From assembly GCF_000280905.1 (NCBI RefSeq), contig NZ_ALAP01000015.1, positions 124,001-188,000 on the forward strand: DNA of 64,000 nt, in the 5' to 3' direction. Both the position numbers and the translations under genes were made by a program. Positions 24,196 to 34,008 of the stretch are shown here, one piece after another. Every line of letters begins with the position of its first letter. Position 1 is the stretch's first letter. The stretch comes from Streptomyces sp. AA1529 (GTDB lineage Bacteria; Actinomycetota; Actinomycetes; Streptomycetales; Streptomycetaceae). The notes under the pieces were generated by a model. The model saw only the letters and a list, made by a program, of their open reading frames with translations. It searched no databases and was not told the DNA's origin.

Positions 24196-25341
24196 GTGAC
24201 CGTCATGGAGCCTGCGATGTCACAGATGCGGGAGGCTGGCGACGCCGGTGCTCCGGCCGCGCCCGCCGCCGGGCCCGGTGCGGGGCGCCCGCAGTGGCGC
24301 GGCATCATCGAGGAGTACCGGGACCGGCTGCCGGTCGCCCCGGGGACCGCGCCCGTCACCCTCCGTGAGGGCGGCACGCCGCTGGTGCCGGCCCAGAAGC
24401 TCTCCGAGCTGACCGGCTGCGACGTCCACCTCAAGGTGGAGGGCGCCAATCCCACCGGTTCCTTCAAGGACCGCGGGATGACGATGGCCATCACCCGCGC
24501 CAAGGAGGAGGGTGCCCAGGCCGTCATCTGCGCCTCCACCGGGAACACCTCCGCTTCGGCGGCGGCCTACGCCGTGCGGGCCGGGATGGTCTGCGCCGTG
24601 CTGGTGCCGCAGGGCAAGATCGCGCTGGGCAAGATGGGCCAGGCGCTGGTGCACGGCGCGAAGATCCTCCAGGTCGACGGCAACTTCGACGACTGCCTGG
24701 AGCTGGCCCGCGGGCTGTCGGACAAATATCCGGTGGCGCTGGTCAATTCCGTCAATCCGGTGCGGATCGAGGGGCAGAAGACCGCGGCGTTCGAGATCGT
24801 GGACATGCTCGGCGACGCGCCCGACATCCACGTCCTCCCGGTGGGCAACGCGGGCAACATCACGGCCTACTGGAAGGGCTACCGCGAGTATCACCAGGAC
24901 GGTCCGGCCGCCCGCACCCCGCGGATGTGGGGCTACCAGGCGTCGGGCGCGGCGCCGATCGTGCGGGGCGAGGCCGTCAAGGAGCCGAGCACCATCGCCA
25001 CCGCCATCCGGATCGGCAACCCGGCGTCCTGGACGCTGGCCGAGCAGGCGCGCGACGAGTCGGGCGGCTTCATCGATGCGGTGACCGACCGTCAGATCCT
25101 GCGTGCCTACCGGCTGTTGGCCGCTCAGGAAGGTGTCTTCGTGGAGCCGGCCTCGGCCGCCTCGGTGGCGGGCCTGCTGCAGGCCGCCGAGCAGGGCAGG
25201 GTCGATCCCGGGCAGCGGATCGTCTGCACCGTCACCGGCAACGGGCTCAAGGACCCGGACTGGGCCGTGGCGGGCGCGCCGCAGCCGATCGTGGTCCCCG
25301 TCGACGCGGACGCCGCCGCCGAGCGCCTCGGCCTGGTCTGA
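24196..25341 (+). CDS. thrC: Threonine synthase
   Basis: Converts O-phosphohomoserine to threonine with PLP (fold type II). It has 381 aa; the Schiff-base lysine is K91 in [10 protein letters not shown], the cofactor ring is held by [14 protein letters not shown], and the phosphate loop is [14 protein letters not shown]. The length matches the short bacterial class. GTG 24196 has GAGG just upstream; ATG 24205 or 24217 are alternatives within a poorly conserved Ala/Pro-rich N-terminus. It sits between hom and thrB. Confidence 0.95.
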   Translation: MTVMEPAMSQMREAGDAGAPAAPAAGPGAGRPQWRGIIEEYRDRLPVAPGTAPVTLREGGTPLVPAQKLSELTGCDVHLKVEGANPTGSFKDRGMTMAITRAKEEGAQAVICASTGNTSASAAAYAVRAGMVCAVLVPQGKIALGKMGQALVHGAKILQVDGNFDDCLELARGLSDKYPVALVNSVNPVRIEGQKTAAFEIVDMLGDAPDIHVLPVGNAGNITAYWKGYREYHQDGPAARTPRMWGYQASGAAPIVRGEAVKEPSTIATAIRIGNPASWTLAEQARDESGGFIDAVTDRQILRAYRLLAAQEGVFVEPASAASVAGLLQAAEQGRVDPGQRIVCTVTGNGLKDPDWAVAGAPQPIVVPVDADAAAERLGLV

Positions 25342-25567
25342 CCCGGTGTCGCCGCCGGTGCGGTCCGCCGCGCCGGCGGTGCCGCCGCGGTGCCGCCGCA
25401 CCGGAGTTCCGGACCGGATCCGCTCCGCGGGTTTCCCCGGGGTGGTCGCCGGGGCAGACCCCTGGTGCGGGTCTCGACCGAACCGCCCACCCCGACCGGC
25501 CCACCCGGGCCGGCCCCCTCCGGGGCGGGAAGGTTCGGCGCGCGGTACGGACGCGTACCGCGCGGAA

Positions 25568-25608
25568 GCACGGGGAGGCTTACGACACGCATCGTGCGCC
25601 TCCCGTGC
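25568..25608. terminator. Hairpin between thrC and thrB
   Basis: GCACGGGGAGGC at 25568-25579 pairs with GCCTCCCGTGC at 25598-25608 with one bulged base, and an inner CACG/CGTG stem closes the loop. It lies 227 bp after thrC within a 423-bp gap, suggesting that thrC transcription ends here and that thrB has its own promoter between about 25610 and 25740. The first 150 bp of the gap are GC-rich low-complexity sequence. Confidence 0.55.
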
Positions 25609-25764
25609 GCCCTATGTCGCCAGTGAACCCACCTTCGATAGGCTGAGTTTCACCCCGACTCCCGTACGTCCCCGCCACGGGTGTGCCCGGAGCCGTGACC
25701 GGTCCGGCCCAGCCGCGGTCGAGGGGATGCTCCGCACACCCAAACCAAGGAGAGTCATCGAGAG

Positions 25765-26748
25765 ATGGCCGGTCCCGCGTTCCGCGCCGCCGCCGTCCGA
25801 GTGCGTGTCCCCGCCACCAGCGCCAATCTCGGCCCCGGCTTCGACGCACTCGGTCTCGCTCTGGGGATCTATGACGACGTGGTGGTCCGCGTCGCCGACT
25901 CCGGTCTGCACATCGACATCGCGGGCGAGGGCGCCGAGGCCCTGCCCCGGGACGAGGAGCATCTGCTCGTCCGCTCCCTGCGCACCGCCTTCGACCTGCT
26001 GGGCGGGCAGCCGCGCGGCCTGGAGGTGGTGTGCGCCAACCGCATCCCGCACGGCCGCGGCCTGGGCTCCTCCTCCGCCGCCATCTGCGCCGGGGTGATG
26101 GCGGCCCGCGCCGTGACCACCGGCGGCGAGGCCCGGCTGGACGACACCGCGCTGCTGGAGCTCGCCACCGAGATCGAGGGCCACCCCGACAACGTCGCCG
26201 CCTGCCTGCTCGGCGGCTTCACCCTGGCCTGGACGGACGGCGGCGCGGCCCGCGCGCTGCGGATGGCGCCCGCCGCCTCCCTCGTCCCGGTGGTCTTCGT
26301 CCCCGCGCAGCCCCTGCTCACGCAGACCGCCCGGGGGCTGCTGCCGCGCACCGTGCCGCATGTCGACGCGGCGTTCAACGCGGGGCGCGCGGCGCTGCTG
26401 GTGGAGGCCATGACACGCCGCCCGGAGCTGCTGCTGGCCGCCACCGAGGACCGGCTGCACCAGGAGTACCGGGCCCCGGCGATGACGGAGAGCGCGGATC
26501 TGGTCGGCCGGCTGCGCGTCGAGGGCGTTCCCGCCGTGATCTCGGGAGCGGGCCCGACGGTCCTGGCGCTGGCCTCGGACGAGGGCGAGGCCGACAAGGT
26601 GTCCCGGCTGGCGGGTGAGGGCTGGACGGCGAACCGGCTGGCTCTCGACCTGGACGGAGCAAGCGTCCTGCCGCTCTCCGCGGGCGCCCGGAGCGGTGCT
26701 GACGAGGCCGGGGACGCGCCGGGAGGCACGGACAGCGGGTCCCGGTGA
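25765..26748 (+). CDS. thrB: Homoserine kinase
   Basis: Phosphorylates L-homoserine with ATP, providing the substrate of ThrC. It is a GHMP kinase of 327 aa: motif 1 PATSANLGPGFDALGLALG, motif 2 (the ATP phosphate loop) PHGRGLGSSSAA at about residue 94, and motif 3 VPAVISGAGPTVLAL. An AAGGAG ribosome site precedes ATG 25765. The last ~25 residues are a Gly/Asp/Ser-rich tail not typical of the family. Confidence 0.95.
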   Translation: MAGPAFRAAAVRVRVPATSANLGPGFDALGLALGIYDDVVVRVADSGLHIDIAGEGAEALPRDEEHLLVRSLRTAFDLLGGQPRGLEVVCANRIPHGRGLGSSSAAICAGVMAARAVTTGGEARLDDTALLELATEIEGHPDNVAACLLGGFTLAWTDGGAARALRMAPAASLVPVVFVPAQPLLTQTARGLLPRTVPHVDAAFNAGRAALLVEAMTRRPELLLAATEDRLHQEYRAPAMTESADLVGRLRVEGVPAVISGAGPTVLALASDEGEADKVSRLAGEGWTANRLALDLDGASVLPLSAGARSGADEAGDAPGGTDSGSR

Positions 26749-27151
26749 CAGCGGGTTGTGGATCTTCGAGAGGGGGAATGTTTGTTGGATCCGGTAGTGT
26801 TAACCTCAAGTCTGCACGTGCAGTCTCGTGGACTTCGCACAGGTATGTGTGATGGTCCGAAGAGTGCGGTGCTTGCGTGTTCCCCTGGTAGCTCCAGTAG
26901 GGACCACCTCTTCTTCCAGGAGCCTCCCACACTGCTCGGGCCGTTGCCGGGCAGCGGCGAACACGCTCCGGAGCCGACGTGAAGGACATCCATGTCGAGG
27001 CTTCACGCCGAACCCACGTACTGATCTGCCCGCCGTACATCCAGGCGGGACCACCGCCCCGGCCAGGTCCGCACAGACCGGACCGCAGCCGGACAGCACA
27101 ACCGGTCGCCGAGCCAGACTGGCCGACGTCCGCTCCAGGGAAGGACCCTTC
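26749..27151 (+). other. Long leader region of rho
   Basis: A 403-bp non-coding stretch between thrB and rho. Near its start, TAGTGT at 26795-26800 resembles a -10 box, which would give an mRNA leader of about 340 nt. GGGAAT (26774-26779) followed 19 nt later by GTT also loosely fits a sigma-R type promoter. Long leaders before rho are common and can serve autogenous Rho-dependent attenuation. The promoter assignment is tentative. Confidence 0.4.
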
Positions 27152-29212
27152 GTGAGCGACACCACCGATCTGATGGGCGTGAACGCCGATACCGCCGCCG
27201 ACGGTGCCGCGGCGCCCGCCACGGACGCATCCGCCACGCCTGCCTCCGGTGCCGCACCCAGGCGACGGCGCTCCGGCACGGGGCTGGAGGGCATGGTTCT
27301 GGCCGAGCTCCAGCAGGTCGCCTCCGGCCTCGGTATCAAGGGCACCGCGCGGATGCGCAAGAGCCAACTGATCGAGGTCATCAAGGAGCGCCAGGCAGGC
27401 GGAAGTTCGGACTCCGCGCCCGCGGCCTCGGACAAGGGCGGCAAGACCGCCGAGAACAAGCAGGCCAAGCCCGCCAAGAGCGCCGACGCCGGCGCGGAGG
27501 CCACGTCCGGCGGCGAGGGCGCCGAGGAGGCCAAGCCCAAGCGCCGCGCCGCCTCCCGGGCCCGCACCACCGGCGAGGCCGAGGGCGCGCAGCAGGACGG
27601 GCAGGGCCAGATCGACATCCCCGGCCAGACCGAGGGCGACGCCAAGGCGGCCCAGGAGGGCGGCGGCCGCGGCCGCCGCGCCAAGGGCGATGCCGAGGGC
27701 GCCGAGGGCCGCACGGACGGCCGGTCCGGCGGCGAGGGCAAGCAGGACGGCAAGGACAACCGGGACGGCCGGTCCGAGCGCTCCGAGAAGGACGGCAAGG
27801 GCGGCTCCTCCGGCGAGGGCAAGCAGCAGCAGGACCGCCCCTCCAAGCGCGAGCGCCAGCGCGACCGCGACCGCAACCGCAACAAGAACGAAGGCGGTGG
27901 CGGTGGCGGTGGCGGCCAGCAGAACCAGGGCGGCGGCGGTGGCGGCGGCGGCCGCCGCGACGACGGCTTCGACGACGACGGCAGCGGCCGGCGCGGCCGG
28001 CGCGGCCGCTACCGGGACCGCAGGGGCCGGCGCGGTGGCCGCGAGGACTTCGAGCCGCAGATCGCCGAGGACGACGTCCTGATCCCCGTCGCGGGCATCC
28101 TCGACATCCTCGACAACTACGCGTTCGTCCGAACCTCGGGCTACCTGCCGGGGCCGAACGACGTGTACGTCTCGCTGGCCCAGGTCCGCAAGAACGGCCT
28201 GCGCAAGGGCGACCACGTCACCGGTGCGGTGCGCCAGCCGCGGGAGGGCGAGCGGCGCGAGAAGTTCAACGCGCTGGTCCGGCTGGACTCGGTCAACGGC
28301 ATGACGCCCGACGACGGCAAGGGCCGCTCCGAGTTCAACAAGCTCACCCCGCTCTACCCGCAGGAGCGGCTGCGGCTGGAGACGGAGCCCAACCAGCTCA
28401 CTCCCCGGATCATCGACCTGGTCTCGCCGGTCGGCAAGGGCCAGCGCGGTCTGATCGTGGCCCCGCCCAAGGCGGGCAAGACGATGGTGCTGCAGTCGAT
28501 CGCCAACTCGATCACCCGGAACAACCCCGAGTGCCACCTGATGGTCGTCCTGGTCGACGAGCGTCCGGAAGAGGTCACCGACATGCAGCGGTCGGTCAAG
28601 GGCGAGGTCATCTCCTCGACCTTCGACCGCCCGGCCGAGGACCACACCACCATCGCCGAGCTGGCCATCGAGCGGGCCAAGCGGCTGGTGGAGCTGGGGC
28701 ACGACGTGGTGATCCTGCTGGACAACATCACCCGGCTCGCCCGTGCCTACAACCTCGCCGCGCCCACCTCGGGCCGCATCCTCTCCGGCGGTGTGGACTC
28801 CACGGCGCTGTACCCGCCGAAGAAGTTCTTCGGTGCGGCGCGCAACATCGAGGACGGCGGCTCCCTGACGATCCTCGCCGCGGCGCTGGTGGAGACCGGC
28901 TCCCGGATGGAGGAGGTCATCTTCGAGGAGTTCAAGGGCACCGGCAACATGGAGCTCAAGCTCGACCGCAAGCTCGCCGAGAAGCGGATCTTCCCCGCGG
29001 TGGACGTGGACGCGTCCAGCACCCGCAAGGAGGAGATCCTCATGGCGAACGAGGAGCTCCAGATCGTCTGGAAGCTGCGGCGTGTGCTGCACGCCCTGGA
29101 CCAGCAGCAGGCCATCGAGCTGCTGCTGGACAAGATGAAGCAGACGAAGTCCAACGCGGAGTTCCTGCTCCAGATCCAGAAGAACACCCCGACCCCCGGC
29201 GGCCAGGACTGA
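27152..29212 (+). CDS. rho: Transcription termination factor Rho with long disordered insertion
   Basis: A hexameric RNA-dependent ATPase that ends transcription. It has 686 aa against about 420 in E. coli. A Rho_N helical domain lies at about 45-85. Residues about 86-299 are a low-complexity insertion rich in Gly, Lys, Arg, Asp and Glu, with oligo-Gly and RG-type runs. The cold-shock-like RNA-binding domain starts near 300, and the RecA-like ATPase has the P-loop PPKAGKT (K443, T444) and LLDNITRLARAYN. Such insertions are usual in actinobacterial Rho and add RNA affinity. GTG 27152 follows GGGAAGGA. Confidence 0.96.
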   Translation: MSDTTDLMGVNADTAADGAAAPATDASATPASGAAPRRRRSGTGLEGMVLAELQQVASGLGIKGTARMRKSQLIEVIKERQAGGSSDSAPAASDKGGKTAENKQAKPAKSADAGAEATSGGEGAEEAKPKRRAASRARTTGEAEGAQQDGQGQIDIPGQTEGDAKAAQEGGGRGRRAKGDAEGAEGRTDGRSGGEGKQDGKDNRDGRSERSEKDGKGGSSGEGKQQQDRPSKRERQRDRDRNRNKNEGGGGGGGGQQNQGGGGGGGGRRDDGFDDDGSGRRGRRGRYRDRRGRRGGREDFEPQIAEDDVLIPVAGILDILDNYAFVRTSGYLPGPNDVYVSLAQVRKNGLRKGDHVTGAVRQPREGERREKFNALVRLDSVNGMTPDDGKGRSEFNKLTPLYPQERLRLETEPNQLTPRIIDLVSPVGKGQRGLIVAPPKAGKTMVLQSIANSITRNNPECHLMVVLVDERPEEVTDMQRSVKGEVISSTFDRPAEDHTTIAELAIERAKRLVELGHDVVILLDNITRLARAYNLAAPTSGRILSGGVDSTALYPPKKFFGAARNIEDGGSLTILAAALVETGSRMEEVIFEEFKGTGNMELKLDRKLAEKRIFPAVDVDASSTRKEEILMANEELQIVWKLRRVLHALDQQQAIELLLDKMKQTKSNAEFLLQIQKNTPTPGGQD

Positions 29213-29295
29213 CGCCACCCGGCAGCCGGCCGAAGCGCCCGGAGCGGCCCGGACCCCGGTCCGCGAGCCGCTCCGTCGCCCGGACGGGTCAGAAC

Positions 29296-29331
29296 GAGGG
29301 CCGCCCCACCACACACGGTGGGGCGGCCCTC
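29296..29331 (+). terminator. Strong hairpin terminator after rho
   Basis: A perfect 15-bp stem, GAGGGCCGCCCCACC at 29296-29310 with 29317-29331, and a 6-nt ACACAC loop, 83 bp after the rho stop. No U-run follows, as is common in Streptomyces. From here to the LCP start (29332-29623) I see no gene. Confidence 0.85.
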
Positions 29332-29623
29332 GCCGTGCGTCCGGGCCGCTGAGAGCTTGCCCACAGCCCCTCCCGGCCGGTGCCCGCCCGCCGCTCGGCA
29401 GGCGCGAGCGCGTCGTCGCAGGTAAAACGGGAGCAGTGCCGCGTTGCGGCCCGGTCCGTACGCCGTAGTGCCGACCCGCGCTCCTGCCGAGCGCGGCGAC
29501 GCGTTGTGCGACCCTTCCGGCGAGACAGCGCGTCCCCCGCGGGGACGACATCTCGACCGGAACGACCGCACGGCGTCCGCACAGGACACACGGCGCCACG
29601 AGGCAGGACTGAGGGAAGTGACC

Positions 29624-30814
29624 ATGGCGGGCGACAGCTACGAGGGCGACACGGCGGCAGCGCGCCGCTCCGGGGGCATACGTGCCACCGGCCGTCGCCG
29701 CAGGCCGCTCAGCGGAAGCCGGCGCGCCCTGCGGGTCGCGGCCTGGACCGTGGCGGGCGCGCTCGTGCTGGGCGGGGGGAGCCTGGGCTTCGTCTACTTC
29801 AAGCTCGACGGCAACATATCCGGCGTCGACATCAACGCGGCCCTGGGCGCCGACCGGCCGGAGGACACTCCGGACGGCTCCATGGACATACTGGTGCTCG
29901 GCTCGGACAGCCGCGCCGGGGCGAACGCGAAGTACGGCAGGAACGAGGGCGGCGCCCGCTCGGACACGGCGATGGTGCTGCACATCAACGAGAAGCACGA
30001 CAAAGCCAGCGTCGTCTCCATACCCCGGGACACGGTGGTGCAGCGGCCCAGCTGCAAGGGCGACGGGTCCGAGAAGGGCAGGACCGTCCCGGCCCAGCGG
30101 GCCATGTTCAACTCCGCGTACAAGGTCGGCGGCCCCGCCTGCGCCGTCAAGACCGTCGAATCCCTCTCCGGCGTCCGGATGGACCACTACCTCGAGGTCG
30201 ACTTCGCCGGCTTCCAGAAGCTGATCGACACCCTCGGCGGGGTGGAGATGACCACCCACAAGGCGATCGACGACAAGGACAGCCACCTGAAGCTCGAGGC
30301 GGGCACCCACCGCCTCGACGGCGAGCAGTCCCTCGGTCTGGTCCGCACCCGGCACGGGGTGGGCGACGGCAGCGACCTGGGCCGCATCCAGCTCCAGCAG
30401 GCGTTCCTCAAGGCACTGATCGACCAGGTCAACAGCGTCGGCCTGTTCAGCAGCCCCAAGAAGCTCTACGACCTGGCGGACACCGCGACCTCCGCGGTCA
30501 CCACCGACTCGGAGCTGGACTCGGTCGGCAAGCTGACCGGCATGGCGAAGACACTCAAGGGCATCAAGTCCGACGACATCCGGATGACCACGCTGCCGGT
30601 CGCCTACGACCCCGGGGACCCGAACCGGGTGGTGCAGATCCGCTCCAAGACCGCGAAGGTCTGGTCGGCGCTCCGGCACGACGAGCCGGTGCCGAAGTCC
30701 GCCACCAAGGGCTCGGCGGGCGACCGGACCGACATCGGCGGCGTGGTGGACGACGGCCGCGCCAGTGCCTCCGCGACGCCGCAGGCGGGCACCGGGCAGC
30801 AGTCCGACGGCTGA
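29624..30814 (+). CDS. LytR-CpsA-Psr (LCP) family cell-wall ligase
   Basis: A protein of 396 aa. It has a basic cytoplasmic start, one transmembrane helix (about residues 36-60) and an extracellular LCP domain: [12 protein letters not shown], the Arg-containing [10 protein letters not shown] and the late [25 protein letters not shown] enzymes transfer undecaprenyl-linked polymers, such as teichoic acids or other glycopolymers, onto peptidoglycan. ATG 29624 has GAGGGA 7 nt upstream; GTG 29618 is too close to it. The last ~50 residues form a hydrophilic tail. Confidence 0.92.
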   Translation: MAGDSYEGDTAAARRSGGIRATGRRRRPLSGSRRALRVAAWTVAGALVLGGGSLGFVYFKLDGNISGVDINAALGADRPEDTPDGSMDILVLGSDSRAGANAKYGRNEGGARSDTAMVLHINEKHDKASVVSIPRDTVVQRPSCKGDGSEKGRTVPAQRAMFNSAYKVGGPACAVKTVESLSGVRMDHYLEVDFAGFQKLIDTLGGVEMTTHKAIDDKDSHLKLEAGTHRLDGEQSLGLVRTRHGVGDGSDLGRIQLQQAFLKALIDQVNSVGLFSSPKKLYDLADTATSAVTTDSELDSVGKLTGMAKTLKGIKSDDIRMTTLPVAYDPGDPNRVVQIRSKTAKVWSALRHDEPVPKSATKGSAGDRTDIGGVVDDGRASASATPQAGTGQQSDG

Positions 30815-30933
30815 CCTGCGCCGCGGCGGCCGCCGCAGGGGCGGTCCGGCCCGGCGCGCGGTCCGTCCGGGCGTGCCGACGGGGGCCGCCGGGCCGCGCC
30901 GGCGCCTCCCGGCCGGGCCGTGGCGGCGGTGCC

Positions 30934-30960
30934 GGGAATACCGGGCCCGTCCACCCGGTT
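30934..30960 (+). promoter_or_regulatory. Candidate sigma-R promoter of rpmE
   Basis: GGGAAT at 30934-30939, then exactly 18 nt, then GTT at 30958-30960. This fits the disulfide-stress sigma-R consensus (GGAAT-N18-GTT). rpmE is a reported member of the S. coelicolor sigma-R regulon. The site is about 100 bp upstream of the rpmE start. Confidence 0.6.
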
Positions 30961-31061
30961 TTGGGGGGTGCGGCCACCAGTGGCAAACTGGACCGTCGGC
31001 CCCGGTTCACGGGAAACAACCCGTCTCCCGACCCGGTGCCCTCCCGAACCTAGGAGTGACC

Positions 31062-31286
31062 TTGAAGCGCGACATCCACCCCGAGTACCGCGAGACCCAG
31101 GTGAGCTGCACCTGCGGCAACTCGTTCACCACGCGCACGACCATGTCGGAAGGCATGATCCGCGCGGACATCTGCTCGGCCTGCCACCCCTTCTACACCG
31201 GCAAGCAGAAGATCCTCGACACCGGTGGCCGCGTGGCCCGCTTCGAGGCCCGCTTCGGCAAGAGCGCCGGCAGCGCCAAGAAGTAG
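31062..31286 (+). CDS. rpmE: 50S ribosomal protein L31, zinc-binding (C+) form
   Basis: A protein of 74 aa starting MKRDIHPEY. The four zinc ligands are present as CTC near residue 16 and CSAC near residue 38, so this is the C+ paralogue, which releases zinc and is replaced under zinc starvation. The start is TTG 31062 with an AGGAG ribosome site 5-6 nt upstream; the in-frame GTG at 31056 is too close to that site. A candidate sigma-R promoter upstream fits the thiol/zinc chemistry of the protein. Confidence 0.95.
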   Translation: MKRDIHPEYRETQVSCTCGNSFTTRTTMSEGMIRADICSACHPFYTGKQKILDTGGRVARFEARFGKSAGSAKK

Positions 31287-31295
31287 CGACACCCC

Positions 31296-31346
31296 AGCGC
31301 CGGTCCGCGGCTGCCCCTGCCGGGCAGCGCGGCCCGGCGCTCTTTT
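31296..31346 (+). terminator. Intrinsic terminator after rpmE
   Basis: AGCGCCGG at 31296-31303 pairs with 31334-31341. An inner stem (CCGC/GCGG, then GCTGCCC/GGGCAGC) continues to a short loop, and TCTTTT follows at 31341-31346. It has the classic rho-independent layout with a U-run, rare in this window, and lies 10 bp after the rpmE stop. Confidence 0.88.
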
Positions 31347-31425
31347 GGTGCTCAGCGCCCCAGGCGCCCGCCCGCTGCCCGCTGCGCGGCGGTGCGCCCC
31401 CACTCATCAGCAAGGGATGGCCACG

Positions 31426-32496
31426 ATGTTCGAGGCGGTCGAGGAACTCGTCGGCGAGCACGCCGACCTGGAGCGGCGACTCGCCGATCCGGCGATCCAC
31501 GCCGACCAGGCGGGTGCCCGCCGGCTCAACAAGCGCTACGCCGAACTCACCCCCATCGTCACCGCCTACGGCGAGTGGAAGCGGACCGGGGACGACATCG
31601 GCACCGCGCGGGAACTGGCCGCGGAGGACCCGGACTTCGCCGACGAGATCAAGGAGCTGGAGCGGCGCCGCGAGGAGCTCACCGAGCGGCTGCGGCTGCT
31701 GCTGGTCCCGCGCGACCCCAGCGACGACAAGGACGTCATCCTGGAGATCAAGGCGGGCGAGGGCGGCGACGAGTCCGCGTTGTTCGCCGGTGACCTGCTG
31801 CGGATGTATCTGCGCTACGCCGAGCGCCTCGGCTGGAAGACCGAGCTGATCGAGTCCAACGAGTCCGACCTCGGTGGCTACAAGGACGTCCAGGTCGCCG
31901 TGAAGACGAAGGCCTCGGCCGAACCGGGCCAGGGCGTGTGGGCGCGGCTGAAGTACGAGGGCGGGGTGCACCGTGTGCAGCGGGTGCCCGCCACCGAGTC
32001 CCAGGGCCGCATCCACACCTCGGCGGCCGGCGTCCTGGTGCTGCCGGAGGCGGAGGACGTGGACGTGGAGATCAGCCCGAACGACCTGCGCATCGACGTC
32101 TACCGATCCTCCGGGCCCGGCGGGCAGTCGGTGAACACCACCGACTCGGCCGTGCGCATCACCCACGAGCCGACCGGCATCGTCGTCTCCTGCCAGAACG
32201 AGAAGAGCCAGCTCCAGAACAAGGAGCAGGCCCTGCGCATCCTCCGCGCGCGGCTGCTGGCCGCGGCGCAGGAGGAGGCCGAGAAGGAGGCCTCGGACGC
32301 CCGCCGCAGCCAGGTCCGGACGGTCGACAGGTCCGAGCGGGTGCGCACCTACAACTTCCCGGAGAACCGCATCTCCGACCACCGCGTCGGGTTCAAGGCG
32401 TACAACCTGGACCAGGTGCTGGACGGCGAACTCGACCCGGTCATCCAGGCGTGCGTGGACGCGGACTCCGCGGCCAAGCTGGCCGCCGCTCAATGA
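31426..32496 (+). CDS. prfA: Peptide chain release factor 1
   Basis: Recognises UAA and UAG and triggers peptide release. It has 356 aa. The codon-recognition PxT motif is PAT in [14 protein letters not shown], and the catalytic GGQ lies in [17 protein letters not shown]. The stop-codon preference (RF1, not RF2) follows from PxT. ATG 31426 has AAGGGA 8 nt upstream; ATG 31417 overlaps that site. It is followed by prmC, which methylates the GGQ glutamine, so enzyme and substrate are co-transcribed. Confidence 0.96.
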   Translation: MFEAVEELVGEHADLERRLADPAIHADQAGARRLNKRYAELTPIVTAYGEWKRTGDDIGTARELAAEDPDFADEIKELERRREELTERLRLLLVPRDPSDDKDVILEIKAGEGGDESALFAGDLLRMYLRYAERLGWKTELIESNESDLGGYKDVQVAVKTKASAEPGQGVWARLKYEGGVHRVQRVPATESQGRIHTSAAGVLVLPEAEDVDVEISPNDLRIDVYRSSGPGGQSVNTTDSAVRITHEPTGIVVSCQNEKSQLQNKEQALRILRARLLAAAQEEAEKEASDARRSQVRTVDRSERVRTYNFPENRISDHRVGFKAYNLDQVLDGELDPVIQACVDADSAAKLAAAQ

Positions 32497-32515
32497 CGCC
32501 CGGGAGGGGGACGGA

Positions 32516-33361
32516 GTGAACGTGCTGCTCGCCGAGGTGGCCCAGGCCACCCAGAGGCTGGCCGACGCGGGTGTGCCCTCACCGCGCTTCGACGCGGAGG
32601 AGCTGGCCGCCTTCGTGCACGGCGTGGGACGGGGCGAGCTGCACCGCGTCGCCGACGCCGACTTCGACGCGCGCTACTGGGAGGCGGTCGCCCGCCGCGA
32701 GGCCCGCGAACCGCTCCAGCACATCACGGGGCGGGCCTTCTTCCGCTACCTGGAGCTGTATGTGGGAGCCGGCGTCTTCGTGCCCCGGCCCGAGACCGAG
32801 TCCGTGGTCGGCTGGGCGATAGACGCGGTACGGGCGATGGACGTGGCCGAGCCGCTGATCGTGGACCTGTGCACCGGCTCCGGTGCCATCGCGCTGGCGC
32901 TCGCGCAGGAGGTGCCCCGCTCCCGGGTGCACGCCGTGGAGCTGGACGAGTCGGCGCTGGTGTGGGCGCGCAAGAACGTCGAGGGCTCGCGGGTGACCCT
33001 GCACCGGGGCGACGCGCGGACCGCGCTGGGCGAGCTGGACGGCCAGGTCGACCTGGTCATCTCCAACCCGCCCTACATTCCGCTCACCGAGTGGGAGTAT
33101 GTGGCGCCGGAGGCCCGCGACCACGACCCCCAGGTCGCGCTGTTCTCCGGCGAGGACGGCCTGGATGTCATCCGCGGCCTGGAGCGCACCGCCCACCGGC
33201 TGCTGCGCCCCGGCGGCGTCGTGGTCGTCGAGCACGCCGACACCCAGGGCGGGCAGGTGCCCTGGATCTTCACCGAGGACCGCGGCTGGGCTGACGCCGC
33301 GGACCACCCCGACCTCAACAACCGGCCCCGTTTTGCCACTGCACGCAGGGAGGTGCCGTAA
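32516..33361 (+). CDS. prmC: Release factor N5-glutamine methyltransferase
   Basis: A SAM-dependent enzyme that methylates the Gln of the GGQ motif of RF1 and RF2. It has 281 aa: an N-terminal helical substrate-binding domain, then a class I methyltransferase fold with the SAM loop [15 protein letters not shown] and the catalytic NPPYIP. GTG 32516 follows a GGGAGGGGG site. It lies 19 bp after prfA, and its stop overlaps the next start (TAATG). Confidence 0.95.
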   Translation: MNVLLAEVAQATQRLADAGVPSPRFDAEELAAFVHGVGRGELHRVADADFDARYWEAVARREAREPLQHITGRAFFRYLELYVGAGVFVPRPETESVVGWAIDAVRAMDVAEPLIVDLCTGSGAIALALAQEVPRSRVHAVELDESALVWARKNVEGSRVTLHRGDARTALGELDGQVDLVISNPPYIPLTEWEYVAPEARDHDPQVALFSGEDGLDVIRGLERTAHRLLRPGGVVVVEHADTQGGQVPWIFTEDRGWADAADHPDLNNRPRFATARREVP

Positions 33362-34008
33362 TGGCACGGCGATACGACTGCTCCGACGCGACCGACCGGG
33401 CGACCGGCCTCCGCGAGGCCGCCTCGGCCGTCAGGCGCGGAGAACTCGTCGTGCTGCCGACCGACACCGTCTACGGCGTCGGTGCGGACGCGTTCAGCGC
33501 GGACGCGGTCGGCGATCTGCTGGAGGCCAAGGGGCGCGGCCGCGGCATGCCCTCGCCGGTCCTGGTGGGCTCGCCGAACACGCTGCACGGCCTGGTCACG
33601 GACTTCTCCGAGGCGGCCTGGGAACTGGTCGACGCCTTCTGGCCCGGTGCGCTCACCCTGGTGGCCCGGCACCAGCCGTCGCTGACCTGGGACCTGGGGG
33701 AGACCCATGGCACGGTGGCGGTGCGGATGCCGCTGCACCCGGTCGCGATCGAGCTGCTGAACGAGTTCGGCCCGATGGCCGTCTCCTCGGCCAACCTCTC
33801 CGGGCACCCGGCGCCCAAGGACTGCGACGAGGCCCAGGAGATGCTGGGCGAGTCCGTCGCCGTCTACCTGGACGGCGGCCCCACCCAGGACAACGTGCCC
33901 TCGTCGATCGTGGATGTCACCGGCTCGGTGCCGGTGCTGCTGCGGGCGGGCGCCATCGACGCCGACGAGCTGCGCAAGGTCGTACCGGGCCTGGAGGTGG
34001 CCCCGTAG
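33361..34008 (+). CDS. L-threonylcarbamoyladenylate synthase (TsaC/Sua5 family)
   Basis: Makes threonylcarbamoyl-AMP from Thr, bicarbonate and ATP for the t6A37 modification of ANN-reading tRNAs. It has 215 aa with the YrdC-fold motifs: VVLPTDTVYGVGADA, the KxR-type basic loop (EAKGRGRGMPSPVL), the substrate-binding WPGALTLVA and the later SSANLSGHPAP. It lacks the extra C-terminal Sua5 domain, so it is TsaC-like in size. ATG 33361 overlaps the prmC stop by one base. Confidence 0.92.
   Translation: MARRYDCSDATDRATGLREAASAVRRGELVVLPTDTVYGVGADAFSADAVGDLLEAKGRGRGMPSPVLVGSPNTLHGLVTDFSEAAWELVDAFWPGALTLVARHQPSLTWDLGETHGTVAVRMPLHPVAIELLNEFGPMAVSSANLSGHPAPKDCDEAQEMLGESVAVYLDGGPTQDNVPSSIVDVTGSVPVLLRAGAIDADELRKVVPGLEVAP

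Noticed and set aside
26375..30679. A 1434-codon minus-strand open frame
   Set aside because: It lies antisense to thrB, rho and the LCP gene, which have unambiguous motifs. Its protein is low-complexity Ala/Val/Leu/Arg sequence with no domain. Long antisense frames are expected at this GC content.
30977..30991. CCAGT-GGCAA-ACTGG inverted repeat before rpmE as a zinc-repressor (Zur) site
   Set aside because: The repeat does not match a Zur-box pattern, and the zinc-containing C+ form of L31 is not expected to be Zur-repressed. The sigma-R type promoter explains the region better.
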